Position numbers and translations under genes: made by a program
In this document: positions 48,835-59,041 of the stretch, piece by piece
Layout of the letters: each line of letters starts with the position of its first letter
Position numbering within the stretch: position 1 is the stretch's first letter
The notes under the pieces: generated by a model
The model's input: the letters and a program-made list of their open reading frames with translations, nothing else
Told to the model about the DNA's origin: nothing
Databases searched by the model: none
NCBI RefSeq assembly: GCF_025345565.1
Contig: NZ_CP054475.1
Span: 3,823,129-3,887,128, forward strand
DNA: 64,000 bases
Direction of reading: 5' to 3'
Source: Thalassolituus hydrocarboniclasticus
GTDB lineage: Bacteria; Pseudomonadota; Gammaproteobacteria; Pseudomonadales; Oceanobacteraceae

Positions 48835-49590
48835 ATGCGTCACCAGACCCTGATTATTTCATCACTTTCTGTATTGTCTCTGTTACTGCCGGCTGCGCAC
48901 GCAAGCGCAGAAGAAGCAGCGGCCGATGCAGCCACTGCAGCGGAATTTCCGATCTGGGGTGGTTCCGCAGAGCTGGGTACCATCCGTACTTCAGGCAACA
49001 CCGATACTTCCAGCATTAACGGTAAATTTGCGGTTAAGCGTGACGGTGAACTGTGGGACTCCGCTCTCAAGCTGGATGCCCTGACCAGTAAGGAAGATGG
49101 TGTAACCTCCAAGGAAAAATACGGCGGTACGATTCAGCTTGACCGTAATTTCAGTGAATATTCCTACCTTGCCATTGTCGGCGATCAGGAACGCGACCGT
49201 TTCAGCGGTTTTGAATATCAGTCAACGTTCGCTGCCGGTTATGGTTACCGTGCGATCCACCAGCAGAATATGGAACTCGATCTCGAAGCCGGCCCCGGTT
49301 ACCGTCGCGACAAACTGAAAGAAAGCGGTGAAATCGACGAAGAGGCTATTGCCCGTCTGGCGGTCAAATATCACTGGACCATTCAGAAAGGCGTCGAGTT
49401 TATTGAAGAATTCAGTGCCGAGCTGGGTGAAAGCAACAGCATTTATAAATCGGAAACCGGCCTTAAAAGCCAGATCAACGGCAGCCTGGCGACCAAACTG
49501 ACGTACAAAGTGAAGTACGTTGATAAGGTGCCGGCAGACAGCGAAAACACCGATACCGAGTTTGGTGTCACTCTGGTGTACAGCTTCTGA
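48835..49590 (+). CDS. DUF481 outer membrane beta-barrel protein (YdiY-like)
   Basis: A 251-residue secreted protein. The signal peptide ends at about residue 25 (HASA), followed by an Ala/Glu linker and the DUF481 start IWGGSAELGTIRTSGNTDTS. Strand repeats and a C-terminal Phe (LVYSF) indicate an outer membrane barrel. GAGG lies before the ATG at 48835; an in-frame ATG 18 bases upstream lacks a site. DUF481 proteins respond to salt or acid in some bacteria; the role here is unknown. Confidence 0.88.
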   Translation: MRHQTLIISSLSVLSLLLPAAHASAEEAAADAATAAEFPIWGGSAELGTIRTSGNTDTSSINGKFAVKRDGELWDSALKLDALTSKEDGVTSKEKYGGTIQLDRNFSEYSYLAIVGDQERDRFSGFEYQSTFAAGYGYRAIHQQNMELDLEAGPGYRRDKLKESGEIDEEAIARLAVKYHWTIQKGVEFIEEFSAELGESNSIYKSETGLKSQINGSLATKLTYKVKYVDKVPADSENTDTEFGVTLVYSF

Positions 49591-49617
49591 TCGGATTGTT
49601 CTGCCACCGCAGATAAC

Positions 49618-49647
49618 AAAAAGCCCGCGTTATTACGCGGGCTTTTT
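49618..49647. terminator. Bidirectional terminator after DUF481 gene
   Basis: AAAAGCCCGCG pairs with CGCGGGCTTTT around TTATTA. It separates the convergent DUF481 and Spy-like genes and has A/T runs on both sides. Confidence 0.92.
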
Positions 49648-49667
49648 GTATCCGATAAACCGGATTA

Positions 49668-50288
49668 TTAATCGCAGTCTTTTTCTTTATAACGGCCATG
49701 GTGAGCATCCAGACCTTCTTCGTCAGGATGATGCCACTTACGCACTTGTTTTTCTTTCATCGCCGCCCACTTTTCCTGCTGTTCGGCAGTCAGCACGCTC
49801 TGCACCAGTTGCTCAAACTGCTGACGCGCAGCCTCACGCTGAAGCTGATCCAGCGGCCACTGATAGTTGTCCCTGAGTTCTTTAACGCCTTTTAACAGCG
49901 CACTTCTCTGCTCGTCGCTCAGATCCAGTTTACGCGCCAGCTCTTTGGCGTGTTTTTTCTGCATTTTCGCGTGCTGCTCGCGCATCAGACTCTGCGCCTG
50001 CTGACGCTGCTCCTCTGTCAGCACCTGCTGAATTTCCGCCCGCATAGTCTGTACTAAACCGTGCACTTTGCCGCGGTTTTCACCTTTCCCGCCGGCCGCT
50101 TTGCGCAATTCGCAGATCTGCTTTTCGTACTTATGTTCAATTTCCTCGATGCGTTCTTCCTGAGCATCGGTTAATTCCAGTTCATCATCCCAGTCTATTT
50201 CGCGATGCTTGCCACCAAAGGCCAGACTCTGGCCGGCCAGTAACAGGATCAAGGCGGCGCCAGCGGCTTTGATTAGGGTCTGTCTCAT
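49668..50288 (-). CDS. Spy/CpxP-like periplasmic LTxxQ protein
   Basis: A 206-residue secreted helical protein. The signal peptide (1-23, ending SLAF) is followed by four LTxxQ-type motifs: LTDAQEERI, LTEEQRQQA, LSDEQRSAL and LTAEQQEKW. Such proteins are ATP-independent chaperones (Spy) or stress-response sensors (CpxP). The tail HPDEEGLDAHHGRYKEKDCD, rich in His and Asp with a terminal Cys, is unusual and might bind metal. GAGGAACG precedes the ATG at 50288. Confidence 0.85.
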   Translation of the reverse strand: MRQTLIKAAGAALILLLAGQSLAFGGKHREIDWDDELELTDAQEERIEEIEHKYEKQICELRKAAGGKGENRGKVHGLVQTMRAEIQQVLTEEQRQQAQSLMREQHAKMQKKHAKELARKLDLSDEQRSALLKGVKELRDNYQWPLDQLQREAARQQFEQLVQSVLTAEQQEKWAAMKEKQVRKWHHPDEEGLDAHHGRYKEKDCD

Positions 50289-50474
50289 TATTCGTTCCTC
50301 AGGCTTTGCCGGGCTATGTTTACGCTGATCAGTGTACGGATTACCACACAAAGTTGTGTCCGCCATTGCAAAGAATTGTCACAGGAAATCCATGGATATA
50401 TTCCATTGTGTTCTGCGAGACGGACGCCGTAAATGTTCGTTATCATAGGGCATCTGTGCTGTACGACGAAGACC

Positions 50475-51074
50475 ATGAGCGATACCAACAACGATCCCGA
50501 AGAGCAGCTGTTTCTGCAGGAAATGCAGGGCGTTAAACCACTGCAAACAAAAGAGCGGGTAGAGCTGCGTAAAGGTGATGTGTCACAGGCCAGCGCTGCG
50601 GCACGCCGTCTGGCCGCACAACAAAAGCCCGAAGAGCAGGATGGTAACCGCCTGCAGACCAGCGAAGTAAAACGCGTTGGCCCGCACGATGTGATTGGCT
50701 ATAAACGTCCCGGTATTCAGGATGGGGTATTCCGCAAACTGCGGCTGGGTAAATACGAAACCGAAGCCCGCCTCGATCTGCACCGCCGCACCATCGACGA
50801 AGCACGGCGCGAACTTTACCGCTTTATTCAGGATTGTATGGCGCACGATATCCGCAGCGTGCTGATACTGCCCGGTAAAGGCGACCGCAATATCAATGAC
50901 CCGGCGGTATTAAAAAGTTATCTGGTGCACTGGCTCGAAGAGCTGGACGACGTTCAGGCCTACCACACCGCCCAGCCCCATCATGGCGGCGCCGGAGCCT
51001 TTTACGTACTGCTGCGTAAAAGCGAGCGGAAAAAACAGGCCGCGCGCGAACAGTTCAGTAAAGGCCGCCTCTGA
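50475..51074 (+). CDS. Smr domain protein
   Basis: A 199-residue soluble protein with a charged N-terminal region and a C-terminal Smr domain (about 95-185): LDLHRRTIDEARREL, VLILPGKGDRN and HHGGAGAFYVLLRKS. Smr domains nick DNA or cleave RNA in stalled ribosome rescue (SmrB). Here the usual DLHG is DLHR and the usual HGKG is PGKG, so a His often thought catalytic is missing. The ATG at 50475 fits the family better than an upstream start. Confidence 0.85.
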   Translation: MSDTNNDPEEQLFLQEMQGVKPLQTKERVELRKGDVSQASAAARRLAAQQKPEEQDGNRLQTSEVKRVGPHDVIGYKRPGIQDGVFRKLRLGKYETEARLDLHRRTIDEARRELYRFIQDCMAHDIRSVLILPGKGDRNINDPAVLKSYLVHWLEELDDVQAYHTAQPHHGGAGAFYVLLRKSERKKQAAREQFSKGRL

Positions 51075-51169
51075 TCACTCGCTTGCGGCTGTAGTAATCC
51101 GCTGTTACCAGTCACGCCTCACAATCCGCCAGACTCGCTGTTCCACAACAACAATACGGAGCAGCGCTC

Positions 51170-51730
<561 letters not shown>

Positions 51731-51763
51731 TCAGTACCTGTCAGAATCGGCATGATGCTGAGT

Positions 51764-51803
51764 GCGCGTAAAGGAGGGTGCAATCCCTTTCCTTTGCGCG
51801 ACA
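51764..51803. repeat. Imperfect inverted repeat before the RHH gene
   Basis: GTAAAGGAGGG and CCCTTTCCTTTGCGCG form a bulged hairpin around TGCAAT, upstream of the ribbon-helix-helix gene. It may be a regulatory leader or the end of the DJ-1 transcript. A CATAAT just after it could be a -10. Confidence 0.3.
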
Positions 51804-51840
51804 TAATGGGCACCGGACTGATTGCCTCAGGAAGCTTTCC

Positions 51841-52176
51841 ATGTGTGAAATTTATTCAGGTGCCGAACCGGAACTGTTTGAACTGAAGACCCGTTCCATC
51901 CGTATCGATGGCGTCGTCACCAGTATTCGTCTGGAGGCTGTTTTCTGGCAATTGCTGGAGCAGATTGCTGCCGATGCCGGGCTGACACTGGGTACTTTTA
52001 TTACCCGTATTTATCGTGAAGTGCTGGAGCGCCGTGGCGAGACCGGTAACTTTACTTCTTTACTGCGTGTCGCCTGCACAACACATCTGAATCAGGGGCA
52101 GCGTCTGACACTCACCACCAGTGCCTATCAGGACACCATCAGCGACAACCAGGAACCGGTACGTAAAGTTTCCTGA
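51841..52176 (+). CDS. Ribbon-helix-helix domain protein (RHH_4-like)
   Basis: A 111-residue protein. Residues about 18-85 have RSIRIDGVVTSIRLEAVFWQ, then GLTLGTFITRIYRE and FTSLLRVACTTHL, the RHH_4 pattern of a beta-strand followed by two helices, which in related proteins binds DNA. AGGAAG lies 6 bases before the ATG at 51841. No target operator is evident nearby. Its stop lies 5 bases from the stop of the convergent binding-protein gene. Confidence 0.82.
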   Translation: MCEIYSGAEPELFELKTRSIRIDGVVTSIRLEAVFWQLLEQIAADAGLTLGTFITRIYREVLERRGETGNFTSLLRVACTTHLNQGQRLTLTTSAYQDTISDNQEPVRKVS

Positions 52177-52181
52177 GATGT

Positions 52182-52982
52182 TCAGTCATCCGCTGTTTGC
52201 AGGTGGTGCTCACTCCACAGGTATTGCGCCTGCTGCAGCAAGGGTTGCATCCAGTTTTCTTCACCTGCTTTTACCAGCACTCTCTCAATGCGCGCACGCA
52301 GCTCCGGCGTATTACAGGCCGACTTTTTCGACAGCGTGAGGTACAGCGGCTCGCTGCTGATATTCTGTTCAAGCGGATGAATATTACGGTAACGGTTACG
52401 GGCGGCGTAGGCGCGGGCCGGATTTTCTTCGTACAACATATAGTCGACGCGCTGACCGTTCAGCATTCTCAGCCCCTGTTCCAGACTGCCGACCTGATGC
52501 ACCGTGAGATGTTTGCGCGAGAATTCATCAAATTCCTGACCGAAACTGTTATGAATAACGGTCACCCCCTGACGGCCGATCAGGTCTTCCCAGCGGTTAA
52601 ATTCAAAAGGCCGTTCGTTATTCACCCAGACGACCGTGCGGGTCAGCTGAAAAGCAGGGCGCAGGTAATCCATACGTTCTGAGCGGGCAGCGGTATAAAA
52701 AGCACCGGCAATAAAATCAATCCGTCCGGCGGCGACTTCTTCCTGAGTTCTGCCCCACGGGCCGCTGTACTGCAGATCAATAACGAGATCGAGCTCCTTT
52801 GCAACTTTCTGTAAAAAAGCCGCAATTGCACCCGTTAACACTTCAGGCTTCTGTGGAGAACGCCAGAGGTAAGGCGGATACTCGGCATTACCACTGGCGC
52901 TGAAAATACGGCAGGCATCCTGTTCTGCACTGGCAGGTATGGCGGTAATCATTACCAGCCAGAACACGACTATCTGTTTCAT
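52182..52982 (-). CDS. Periplasmic solute-binding protein, family 3-like
   Basis: A 266-residue secreted protein with signal peptide (1-19, ending PASA), then CRIFSASGNAEYPPYLW, GAIAAFLQKVAKEL, AAGRIDFIAGAFYTAARSERMDYLRPAF and RVDYMLYEENPARAY, all matching the two-lobed family 3 fold. Like the gene at 2118-2918 it has no transporter neighbours. The C-terminus is complete. Ligand unknown, though similar orphans bind polar amino acids or act in sensing. Confidence 0.85.
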   Translation of the reverse strand: MKQIVVFWLVMITAIPASAEQDACRIFSASGNAEYPPYLWRSPQKPEVLTGAIAAFLQKVAKELDLVIDLQYSGPWGRTQEEVAAGRIDFIAGAFYTAARSERMDYLRPAFQLTRTVVWVNNERPFEFNRWEDLIGRQGVTVIHNSFGQEFDEFSRKHLTVHQVGSLEQGLRMLNGQRVDYMLYEENPARAYAARNRYRNIHPLEQNISSEPLYLTLSKKSACNTPELRARIERVLVKAGEENWMQPLLQQAQYLWSEHHLQTADD

Positions 52983-53050
52983 GGCGAACAGACCCCAACA
53001 CAATAATCCGGGACAGGCTTCAGTATAGGCTGACTATAAATAATTACCGG

Positions 53051-53767
53051 TTACTTTGCCGCCAGTTTTACATCCAGTTCATCAATGGCCTGCTGCATCC
53101 GTTCTCGGGTCATCTCAGCCAGACGCTTCACATCACCCTCACCCATACCTTCGGTGCTGATTGGTTCCAGATAACGGGACAAAACCTTACCACTACGGAA
53201 GCGATGCAGATTGATGTTTTTATGGGTGCTGCTGTAAACCACAGGTACGACGGGCAGTCCGGCCTCAATCGCCAGGGCAAAGGCACCGCTTTTAAACGGC
53301 AACAGTCCCTTACCGCGCGAACGGGTACCTTCCGGAAAAATATAAACCGCACACCCGCGTTTTTTGACCGTACGGGCTACTGCGGCCATGGTTTCCCAGG
53401 CTTTGGCTTTATTGGCGCGGTTAATAAAAATATTGCCGGCCAGCCAGAACAGCAAACCAAAAACAGGAATAAAACGCAGACTGCTCTTGCCTAAAATGGC
53501 GATGTTACCCGGCAACATGCCCGGGTAAATAAATACGTCCAGTGTGTCCTGATGATTTCCGACATAAATCGCCTGCCCATCTCCGACCGGTGATTGATTA
53601 AGCGCCGTCATTTTAATGTTCAGCAACCAGCGTCCGAGGGAAAATATTTTGGCACAGTCGCGGGTGTTATTACGGTGAAAAGGGCGCACGATGCACAGCA
53701 TCAGACCCAGTATGCAGCCGAACAGAAAATAGCTGGTTAATACGACAGCACGGAAAGCAAACAGCAT
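53051..53767 (-). CDS. plsC: 1-acyl-sn-glycerol-3-phosphate acyltransferase
   Basis: A 238-residue inner membrane enzyme that makes phosphatidic acid. The acyltransferase motifs are NHQDTLD (HX4D), FINRANKAKA, FPEGTRSRGKG and GLPVVPVVYSS. An N-terminal hydrophobic helix (about 8-27) anchors it. In E. coli plsC adjoins parC; here it stands between ilvA and a binding protein, so it may be PlsC or a paralogue. Confidence 0.9.
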   Translation of the reverse strand: MLFAFRAVVLTSYFLFGCILGLMLCIVRPFHRNNTRDCAKIFSLGRWLLNIKMTALNQSPVGDGQAIYVGNHQDTLDVFIYPGMLPGNIAILGKSSLRFIPVFGLLFWLAGNIFINRANKAKAWETMAAVARTVKKRGCAVYIFPEGTRSRGKGLLPFKSGAFALAIEAGLPVVPVVYSSTHKNINLHRFRSGKVLSRYLEPISTEGMGEGDVKRLAEMTRERMQQAIDELDVKLAAK

Positions 53768-53853
53768 GATGAAGTCTCTTATTATTGTTTATATATGCCG
53801 CTGAACTCCATCTCCGGGCGGCGCATACATCAGAAGCGCTATTGTTATGACAG

Positions 53854-53883
53854 GGCAGACCGGCAGCAAGGTGCCGGCCTGCC
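53854..53883 (-). terminator. Hairpin after ilvA
   Basis: GGCAGACCGGCA (53854-53865) pairs with TGCCGGCCTGCC (53872-53883) except for one position, which can form a G-U wobble in the minus-strand RNA; the loop is 6 bases. No T tract follows on the minus strand, so its strength as a terminator is uncertain. Confidence 0.45.
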
Positions 53884-53920
53884 ATTATCCTGTGAACGTC
53901 TGGCATTAATACCTGTATTA

Positions 53921-55438
53921 TTAACGCAGAAACAGCTGGTAAGCGGTGTTATCGGTTTCATCCCAATAACCGTAGCCCAGCTCTTCCAGAAAGCTGTGCA
54001 ACTGTTGCTGACGGTCATCGGCAACCTGCAAACCAACCAGAACACGGCCGTAAGCTGCACCGTGGTTACGGTAATGGAACAGCGAAATATTAAAGTGCTT
54101 ACCCAGCTTGCGCAGAAAATTCAGCAGCGCTCCCGGACGCTCCGGAAATTCAAAACGGTAAACCCGCTCGTCATTCACTGTTGCCGGAGCATGTCCGCCG
54201 ACCATATGGCGGATATGGTATTTGGCCATTTCATCGTCGGTAATATCCAGCACCGGATAATTCTCACCGTGCAGCTCATCCAGCAACGCCTGACGTGAAC
54301 CCGGCTCTGCAGCAACTTTAACGCCGACATAAATCTGCGCCTGATGATCATCGCTGTAGCGATAATTAAATTCAGTAATCGGACGTTTGCCGATTAAGCT
54401 GCAGAATTTCTGGAAGCTGCCCGGTTGTTCCGGAATGGTTACCGCCAGAATAATTTCCCGGCCTTCGCCGATTTCGGCAACTTCTGAGATATAACGCAGC
54501 CGATCGAAGTTAACGTTGGCGCCACTTAAAATGGCTACCAGATTCTGATTTTCGCAACCTTCGCGTTCAACGTACTTTTTCACCCCGGCAATACTTAAAG
54601 CACCGGCCGGCTCACACACCGCACGGGTATCGTCGAACACGTCTTTAATGGCCGCACAGATTTCATCCGGCGTACAGGTGATCACTTCGTCGATATGATC
54701 TTTGCAGATTTCCCAGGTATTTTTACCGATCTGGGCCACCGCCACGCCGTCAGCAAAAATGCCAACCTGCGGCAGGATAACGCGCTTTTTCACAGCCAGT
54801 GCCGCTGCCAGACACGCCGACTCGGTACTCTCTACACCAATCACTTTTATTTCCGGACGCAGCGCTTTGATATAAGCCGCCACCCCGGCCGCCAGACCGC
54901 CGCCACCGACCGGAATAAACACAGCATCGACCGGGCCACTGAGCTGACGCAGGATTTCCATGCCGATGGTGCCCTGTCCGGCAATCACTTCCGGGTCATC
55001 GTAGGGATGGATATAGGTCATGCCTTTTTCTTCAACCAGCTTCTGCGAATAGGCAAAGGCATCGTCAAAGGCATCGCCCTGCAGTACCACTTTGGCACCA
55101 CGGGCTTTAACCGATTTCACTTTAATATCGGGCGTGGTGCGCGGCATAACGATGGTGGCTTTAATGCCCAGCTTCTGTGCCGCCAGCGCCAGCCCCTGCG
55201 CGTGGTTACCGGCGGAAGCCGCCACCACGCCCTTGGCTTTTTCTTCTTCGGTCAGCTGCACCACCTTGTTGTAAGCGCCGCGCAGCTTAAATGAGTACAC
55301 CGCCTGCTGGTCTTCACGCTTTACCCAAATCCGGTTGCCCAGCCGTTCGCTCAGAAAGGGGGCAATATGCAGCGGCGATTCGATAGCAACATCGTAAACG
55401 CGGGCAGCGAGAATTTTCTTCAGGTAATCGTTAAGCAT
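53921..55438 (-). CDS. ilvA: Threonine ammonia-lyase, biosynthetic
   Basis: A 505-residue PLP enzyme making 2-oxobutanoate for isoleucine. The PLP lysine is in YSFKLRGAYNKV, with ASAGNHAQGLALAAQ and PVGGGGLAAGVAAYI. The two C-terminal ACT-like regulatory domains (about 320-505) bind isoleucine and valine. The ATG at 55438 (MLNDYLKKIL) matches the family; the longer frame crosses into the divergent rpiA promoter. rpiA is divergent, as in Pseudomonas. Confidence 0.97.
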   Translation of the reverse strand: MLNDYLKKILAARVYDVAIESPLHIAPFLSERLGNRIWVKREDQQAVYSFKLRGAYNKVVQLTEEEKAKGVVAASAGNHAQGLALAAQKLGIKATIVMPRTTPDIKVKSVKARGAKVVLQGDAFDDAFAYSQKLVEEKGMTYIHPYDDPEVIAGQGTIGMEILRQLSGPVDAVFIPVGGGGLAAGVAAYIKALRPEIKVIGVESTESACLAAALAVKKRVILPQVGIFADGVAVAQIGKNTWEICKDHIDEVITCTPDEICAAIKDVFDDTRAVCEPAGALSIAGVKKYVEREGCENQNLVAILSGANVNFDRLRYISEVAEIGEGREIILAVTIPEQPGSFQKFCSLIGKRPITEFNYRYSDDHQAQIYVGVKVAAEPGSRQALLDELHGENYPVLDITDDEMAKYHIRHMVGGHAPATVNDERVYRFEFPERPGALLNFLRKLGKHFNISLFHYRNHGAAYGRVLVGLQVADDRQQQLHSFLEELGYGYWDETDNTAYQLFLR

Positions 55439-55513
55439 GCCGGGAATTCCAAACAGACTGAAAAAATCGGTGCGGGAAGCACTCAGGGGTGAGCATTGTA
55501 ACGCATCAGCGCA

Positions 55514-55519
55514 TATAAT
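55514..55519 (+). promoter_or_regulatory. -10 element (TATAAT) for rpiA
   Basis: A perfect TATAAT lies 38 bases before the rpiA start codon in the divergent ilvA-rpiA region. A -35 at 17-18 bases is poor. Confidence 0.4.
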
Positions 55520-55556
55520 TCGCTGCATCTGACACACATAAGCCCGAGCTGCCATC

Positions 55557-56231
55557 ATGACACAAGACGAACTGAAACGCGCCACAGGCATCGCCGCCGC
55601 CGACTATATCCGCCCTCACCTCGACGATAAAAGCATCATCGGTGTCGGCACAGGCTCTACCGCCAACTGCTTTATTGATGCTCTGGCCGAACACAAGAAC
55701 CTGTTTGATGGCGCGGTGGCCAGTTCTGAAGCCTCAGCCCAGCGTCTGCGTGATCATGGAATTCCGGTATACGATCTGAATAACGTCAGCAACCTCGACT
55801 TCTATATCGACGGTGCCGACGAAATCAATAAACACCTGGAAATGATCAAAGGTGGTGGCGCCGCCTTAACCCGCGAAAAAATCGTCGCCGCGGTGGCCAG
55901 AGAATTTATCTGCATCGCCGATGAAACCAAGCTGGTTGGGCGTCTGGGCGCTTTCCCGCTGCCGGTAGAAGTGATTCCGATGGCGCGTTCTTATGTCGCC
56001 CGTGAACTGGTCAAACTGGGCGGTGACCCGGTTTACCGCGAAGGTGTGATTACCGACAACGGTAACTGCATTCTGGATGTGCACAACCTGTTTATCGCTT
56101 CCGCCATCGAACTGGAAAGCAAAATCAACCAGATTACCGGTGTAGTCACCAACGGTCTGTTTGCCCTGCGTCCGGCCGACGTACTGCTGCTCGGCACCCA
56201 GAATGGCGTTCAGACCATCAAGGCTGAATAA
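55557..56231 (+). CDS. rpiA: Ribose-5-phosphate isomerase A
   Basis: A 224-residue enzyme interconverting ribose- and ribulose-5-phosphate. It has [24 protein letters not shown] with the catalytic aspartates, [14 protein letters not shown] with the catalytic Lys, and [13 protein letters not shown]. Its stop is 5 bases before the ydbH start, so these two share a transcript. Confidence 0.97.
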   Translation: MTQDELKRATGIAAADYIRPHLDDKSIIGVGTGSTANCFIDALAEHKNLFDGAVASSEASAQRLRDHGIPVYDLNNVSNLDFYIDGADEINKHLEMIKGGGAALTREKIVAAVAREFICIADETKLVGRLGAFPLPVEVIPMARSYVARELVKLGGDPVYREGVITDNGNCILDVHNLFIASAIELESKINQITGVVTNGLFALRPADVLLLGTQNGVQTIKAE

Positions 56232-56236
56232 AACCC

Positions 56237-59041
56237 GTGCCTGAGTCCGGCAAAGGATTGCTGCACGCCGTTCAGGCACGGCTGACGTCTGTCCGCCTGC
56301 CGAAGCTGCTGTTGCGCCTGCTGCTTATTCTGCTGGCTGCCGTTGTGCTTATTATTGCGCTGCTGGCAGCCTTGCCGTCCCTGCTCAAACCCGCCCTCAA
56401 CCGCTGGCTGCCGGACCTGCTGGCCGATGCCGCCGCCCCCGGCAGCAGCGTGGTGGTGCAGATCGACACCTTCAGCTGGCAGCGTTTTCAGCTGAGTAAA
56501 CTGCAGTTGCCATTAGCCGATGGCAGTCTGATTCAGCTTACCGATCTGGATCTGCGCTACCGTCCGTCGCAATTACTGCGGGGGCAGCTGCAAACCCTCA
56601 ATATCGCCGAACTGCAACTCAGCCTGCCGGACGAAAGTGCGCGCAAAGTTGCAGCCGTGGCCGCTCAGAATGCCGGCAATGCCGCCCGTGAGCAGTTGCA
56701 CCAGTTGCTGGAAATCCCGCAACTCAGCCAGTGGCTGCAACTGCCGCTGGAACAGGTCAGCATTGACCATATTGTGTTGCAACACCCCGCCGCAGTGGCC
56801 GAACTCAGCGCCAGCCTGACGCAGGAACAGTGGCGCATTCATGGCAGCACCCAGCTTGATAACCTGCCACTGCCGTGGCAGATCGAACTGCAGTTACAAC
56901 ACAGCGGCGACTGGCTGCTGCTGGTTGCCGAGCAGAGCCAATTACTGTTGCAGCAGTATGGCCATATTGAACAGGACGCCGACAATACCCGCCTGACCCT
57001 CGATCAGCGCCTCGACTTTGCCGCCCTGAGTGAACGCTTACCTCAGCTCAGCGGGTTGCCTCTCCCCCTGCGCCAGCTGCAACTGAATGCTCAGCTGCAA
57101 TTACCGAACCGCGCCTATCTGCCACAGGATCTGAGCCTCAGCCTCAGCGCCGAACTCGACACCCGCCAGCAACAACTGGCTGACACTATGCGCTGGCACA
57201 GCGGCCGCTGGCATTTTGCCCTGAATAAAGAAGACGCAGCTGCCGACTGGCAGTGGCAGCTGCGCAGCGAACAACAACAGCTGCAGCTGAGTGATGTTCT
57301 GCCCAACAGCAAACAGCCGCTCACGCTCAGCAGCGGGCAGCAACTCAGTGGCCACTGCAACGCAGCACTCACCACCTGCGAAGCCGAAGGCCAGCTGCAG
57401 AACCGCCTGCAAAGCGCAGACGGCAAACAACTGCTGGCACAGTTTAATCTGACCCCGGCGCTGAACTGGCAACAGGGCAACGCCCTCAGTCTGGTACTGC
57501 CGCTGGATATGAATATCAGTGCGCAGACCCCGGATCTGCCACTGCAAAGCCTGCACAGCCAGGGCGAGCTGATCGCCCTGCTCGACGCCAGCGGCGACTG
57601 GCAACTGAGCAGCATTCCCGGCATCAGCAACAGCCTGCAATTAACCTCGCCTGAGGGCTGGCAGCTACCGCCACTGGAATTTCAGCTGCTGCCCACGCTG
57701 TATATCAACGGCAACCTGCACAGCAACGAAAACGGCAATAACAGCAACCGCCTGCACAGCGACCCGCTGCGGCTGACCATTAAGCCCTGGCATATACAAC
57801 ACGGGGCAGACAGCTTCCTGCAATTACAGACCAGCGAGTTCAGCTGCCAGCCAGCTCCGGGCAGCTCGTTGCTGGTTGCATTGCAAACGGTGTTCAGCGG
57901 CCAGTGTGATATCAGCCTGCAACTGGCCAAGTCGCGCTGGCAGGGCTGGCCGGTTCCTGAACTCAGCGCCAGCGGCCCGCTGAAACTGCTGTATTCATTG
58001 CAGGATGATCAGCAAAACAGCCAACAACAACTCAACGGCGAACTGCAGCTCAGTGGCGCCGGCAACCAACTGCATTTACGCCTGCAACTGCAGCACGACC
58101 TGCGGCAACAGCGTGGCAGTATGCAGTGGCACCTCGATGATCTGGCGCTTCACTGGGACAAACTCAACCTGCCGGAAATGACAGCCTTAACCAAACTCGA
58201 ATTTTTAAACGGCGCATTGGCCGGACAAGGCTGGGTCGACTGGCAACAGGTTAATAATGTCTGGCAAATAAAACCCGACCTGATGCTGCGCAGCGACAAT
58301 ATCAGCGCGATCTACGATAACAGCATCGGCTTTGAACAATGGAATGCGTTAATTGCCCTGCGCCGGCCATTCAGCGGCGATTATTTACTCGACGCACAAA
58401 TCAGCGGCAAAAGCCTGAACCCGGGTATCGAATTAAAAGACATACTGGCACGCAGCCAGACGCGCATACCGGCCGACTTTTCTTATGCACTGGCTGAGAT
58501 TTATGAAATGCACACCGACGTACTCGGTGGACGCATCCATACGCCATTAATCCGCTTTGATACACGTAAAGACATAAACGCCTTTGGTATCGAGCTGGAG
58601 CATATTCAGCTGGCACAGATCGCCGCGCTGGAAGCCAAGGCCGAGGTTCAGGCAAGCGGTACTCTCGATGGCGTCTTACCTATTGTGTTAACCAAAGAAG
58701 GTCCACAGATTCCCGGTGGCAGTTTATTTGCCCGTGACCCGGGTGGCGTTATCCGCTACCAGAACGCCACCTCAGAAGCGCTGCAACAATCCGATCAGAC
58801 CGTGGGGCTGGCCATGCAACTACTGCAGAATTTTAACTACGACAAACTGCAATCCAATATTCAGTACCAACCCGACGGTGCGCTCAATTTAGGCCTGCAG
58901 TTTCAGGGAAAAAATCCGGATTTCTTTGGTGGTCAGGCAACACACCTGAATGTGAATCTTGATTATAACCTGCTCGATTTTCTCGAAAGCCTGCGCGTAA
59001 CACAGGACGTAATCAGTCGGCTGGAAAACAAATACCAGTAA
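56237..59041 (+). CDS. ydbH: YdbH family intermembrane lipid-transport bridge protein
   Basis: A 934-residue AsmA-like protein starting at GTG. A single N-terminal transmembrane helix (about 24-48) is followed by a very long periplasmic region rich in Gln and Leu and predicted beta-strand, fitting a hydrophobic groove. The C-terminus (GKNPDFFGGQATHLNVNLDY, then NLLDFLESLRVTQDVI) matches the conserved YdbH end, which meets lipoprotein YnbE at the outer membrane in E. coli. It follows rpiA by 5 bases and lies about 55 kb from ynbE-ydbL. Length is close to E. coli YdbH (879). Confidence 0.88.
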   Translation: MPESGKGLLHAVQARLTSVRLPKLLLRLLLILLAAVVLIIALLAALPSLLKPALNRWLPDLLADAAAPGSSVVVQIDTFSWQRFQLSKLQLPLADGSLIQLTDLDLRYRPSQLLRGQLQTLNIAELQLSLPDESARKVAAVAAQNAGNAAREQLHQLLEIPQLSQWLQLPLEQVSIDHIVLQHPAAVAELSASLTQEQWRIHGSTQLDNLPLPWQIELQLQHSGDWLLLVAEQSQLLLQQYGHIEQDADNTRLTLDQRLDFAALSERLPQLSGLPLPLRQLQLNAQLQLPNRAYLPQDLSLSLSAELDTRQQQLADTMRWHSGRWHFALNKEDAAADWQWQLRSEQQQLQLSDVLPNSKQPLTLSSGQQLSGHCNAALTTCEAEGQLQNRLQSADGKQLLAQFNLTPALNWQQGNALSLVLPLDMNISAQTPDLPLQSLHSQGELIALLDASGDWQLSSIPGISNSLQLTSPEGWQLPPLEFQLLPTLYINGNLHSNENGNNSNRLHSDPLRLTIKPWHIQHGADSFLQLQTSEFSCQPAPGSSLLVALQTVFSGQCDISLQLAKSRWQGWPVPELSASGPLKLLYSLQDDQQNSQQQLNGELQLSGAGNQLHLRLQLQHDLRQQRGSMQWHLDDLALHWDKLNLPEMTALTKLEFLNGALAGQGWVDWQQVNNVWQIKPDLMLRSDNISAIYDNSIGFEQWNALIALRRPFSGDYLLDAQISGKSLNPGIELKDILARSQTRIPADFSYALAEIYEMHTDVLGGRIHTPLIRFDTRKDINAFGIELEHIQLAQIAALEAKAEVQASGTLDGVLPIVLTKEGPQIPGGSLFARDPGGVIRYQNATSEALQQSDQTVGLAMQLLQNFNYDKLQSNIQYQPDGALNLGLQFQGKNPDFFGGQATHLNVNLDYNLLDFLESLRVTQDVISRLENKYQ

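Noticed and set aside
56237-59041. Repetitive-looking CAGCTGCA-rich stretch
   Set aside because: It arises from frequent Gln-Leu codons in the AsmA-like protein; there is no regular repeat unit.
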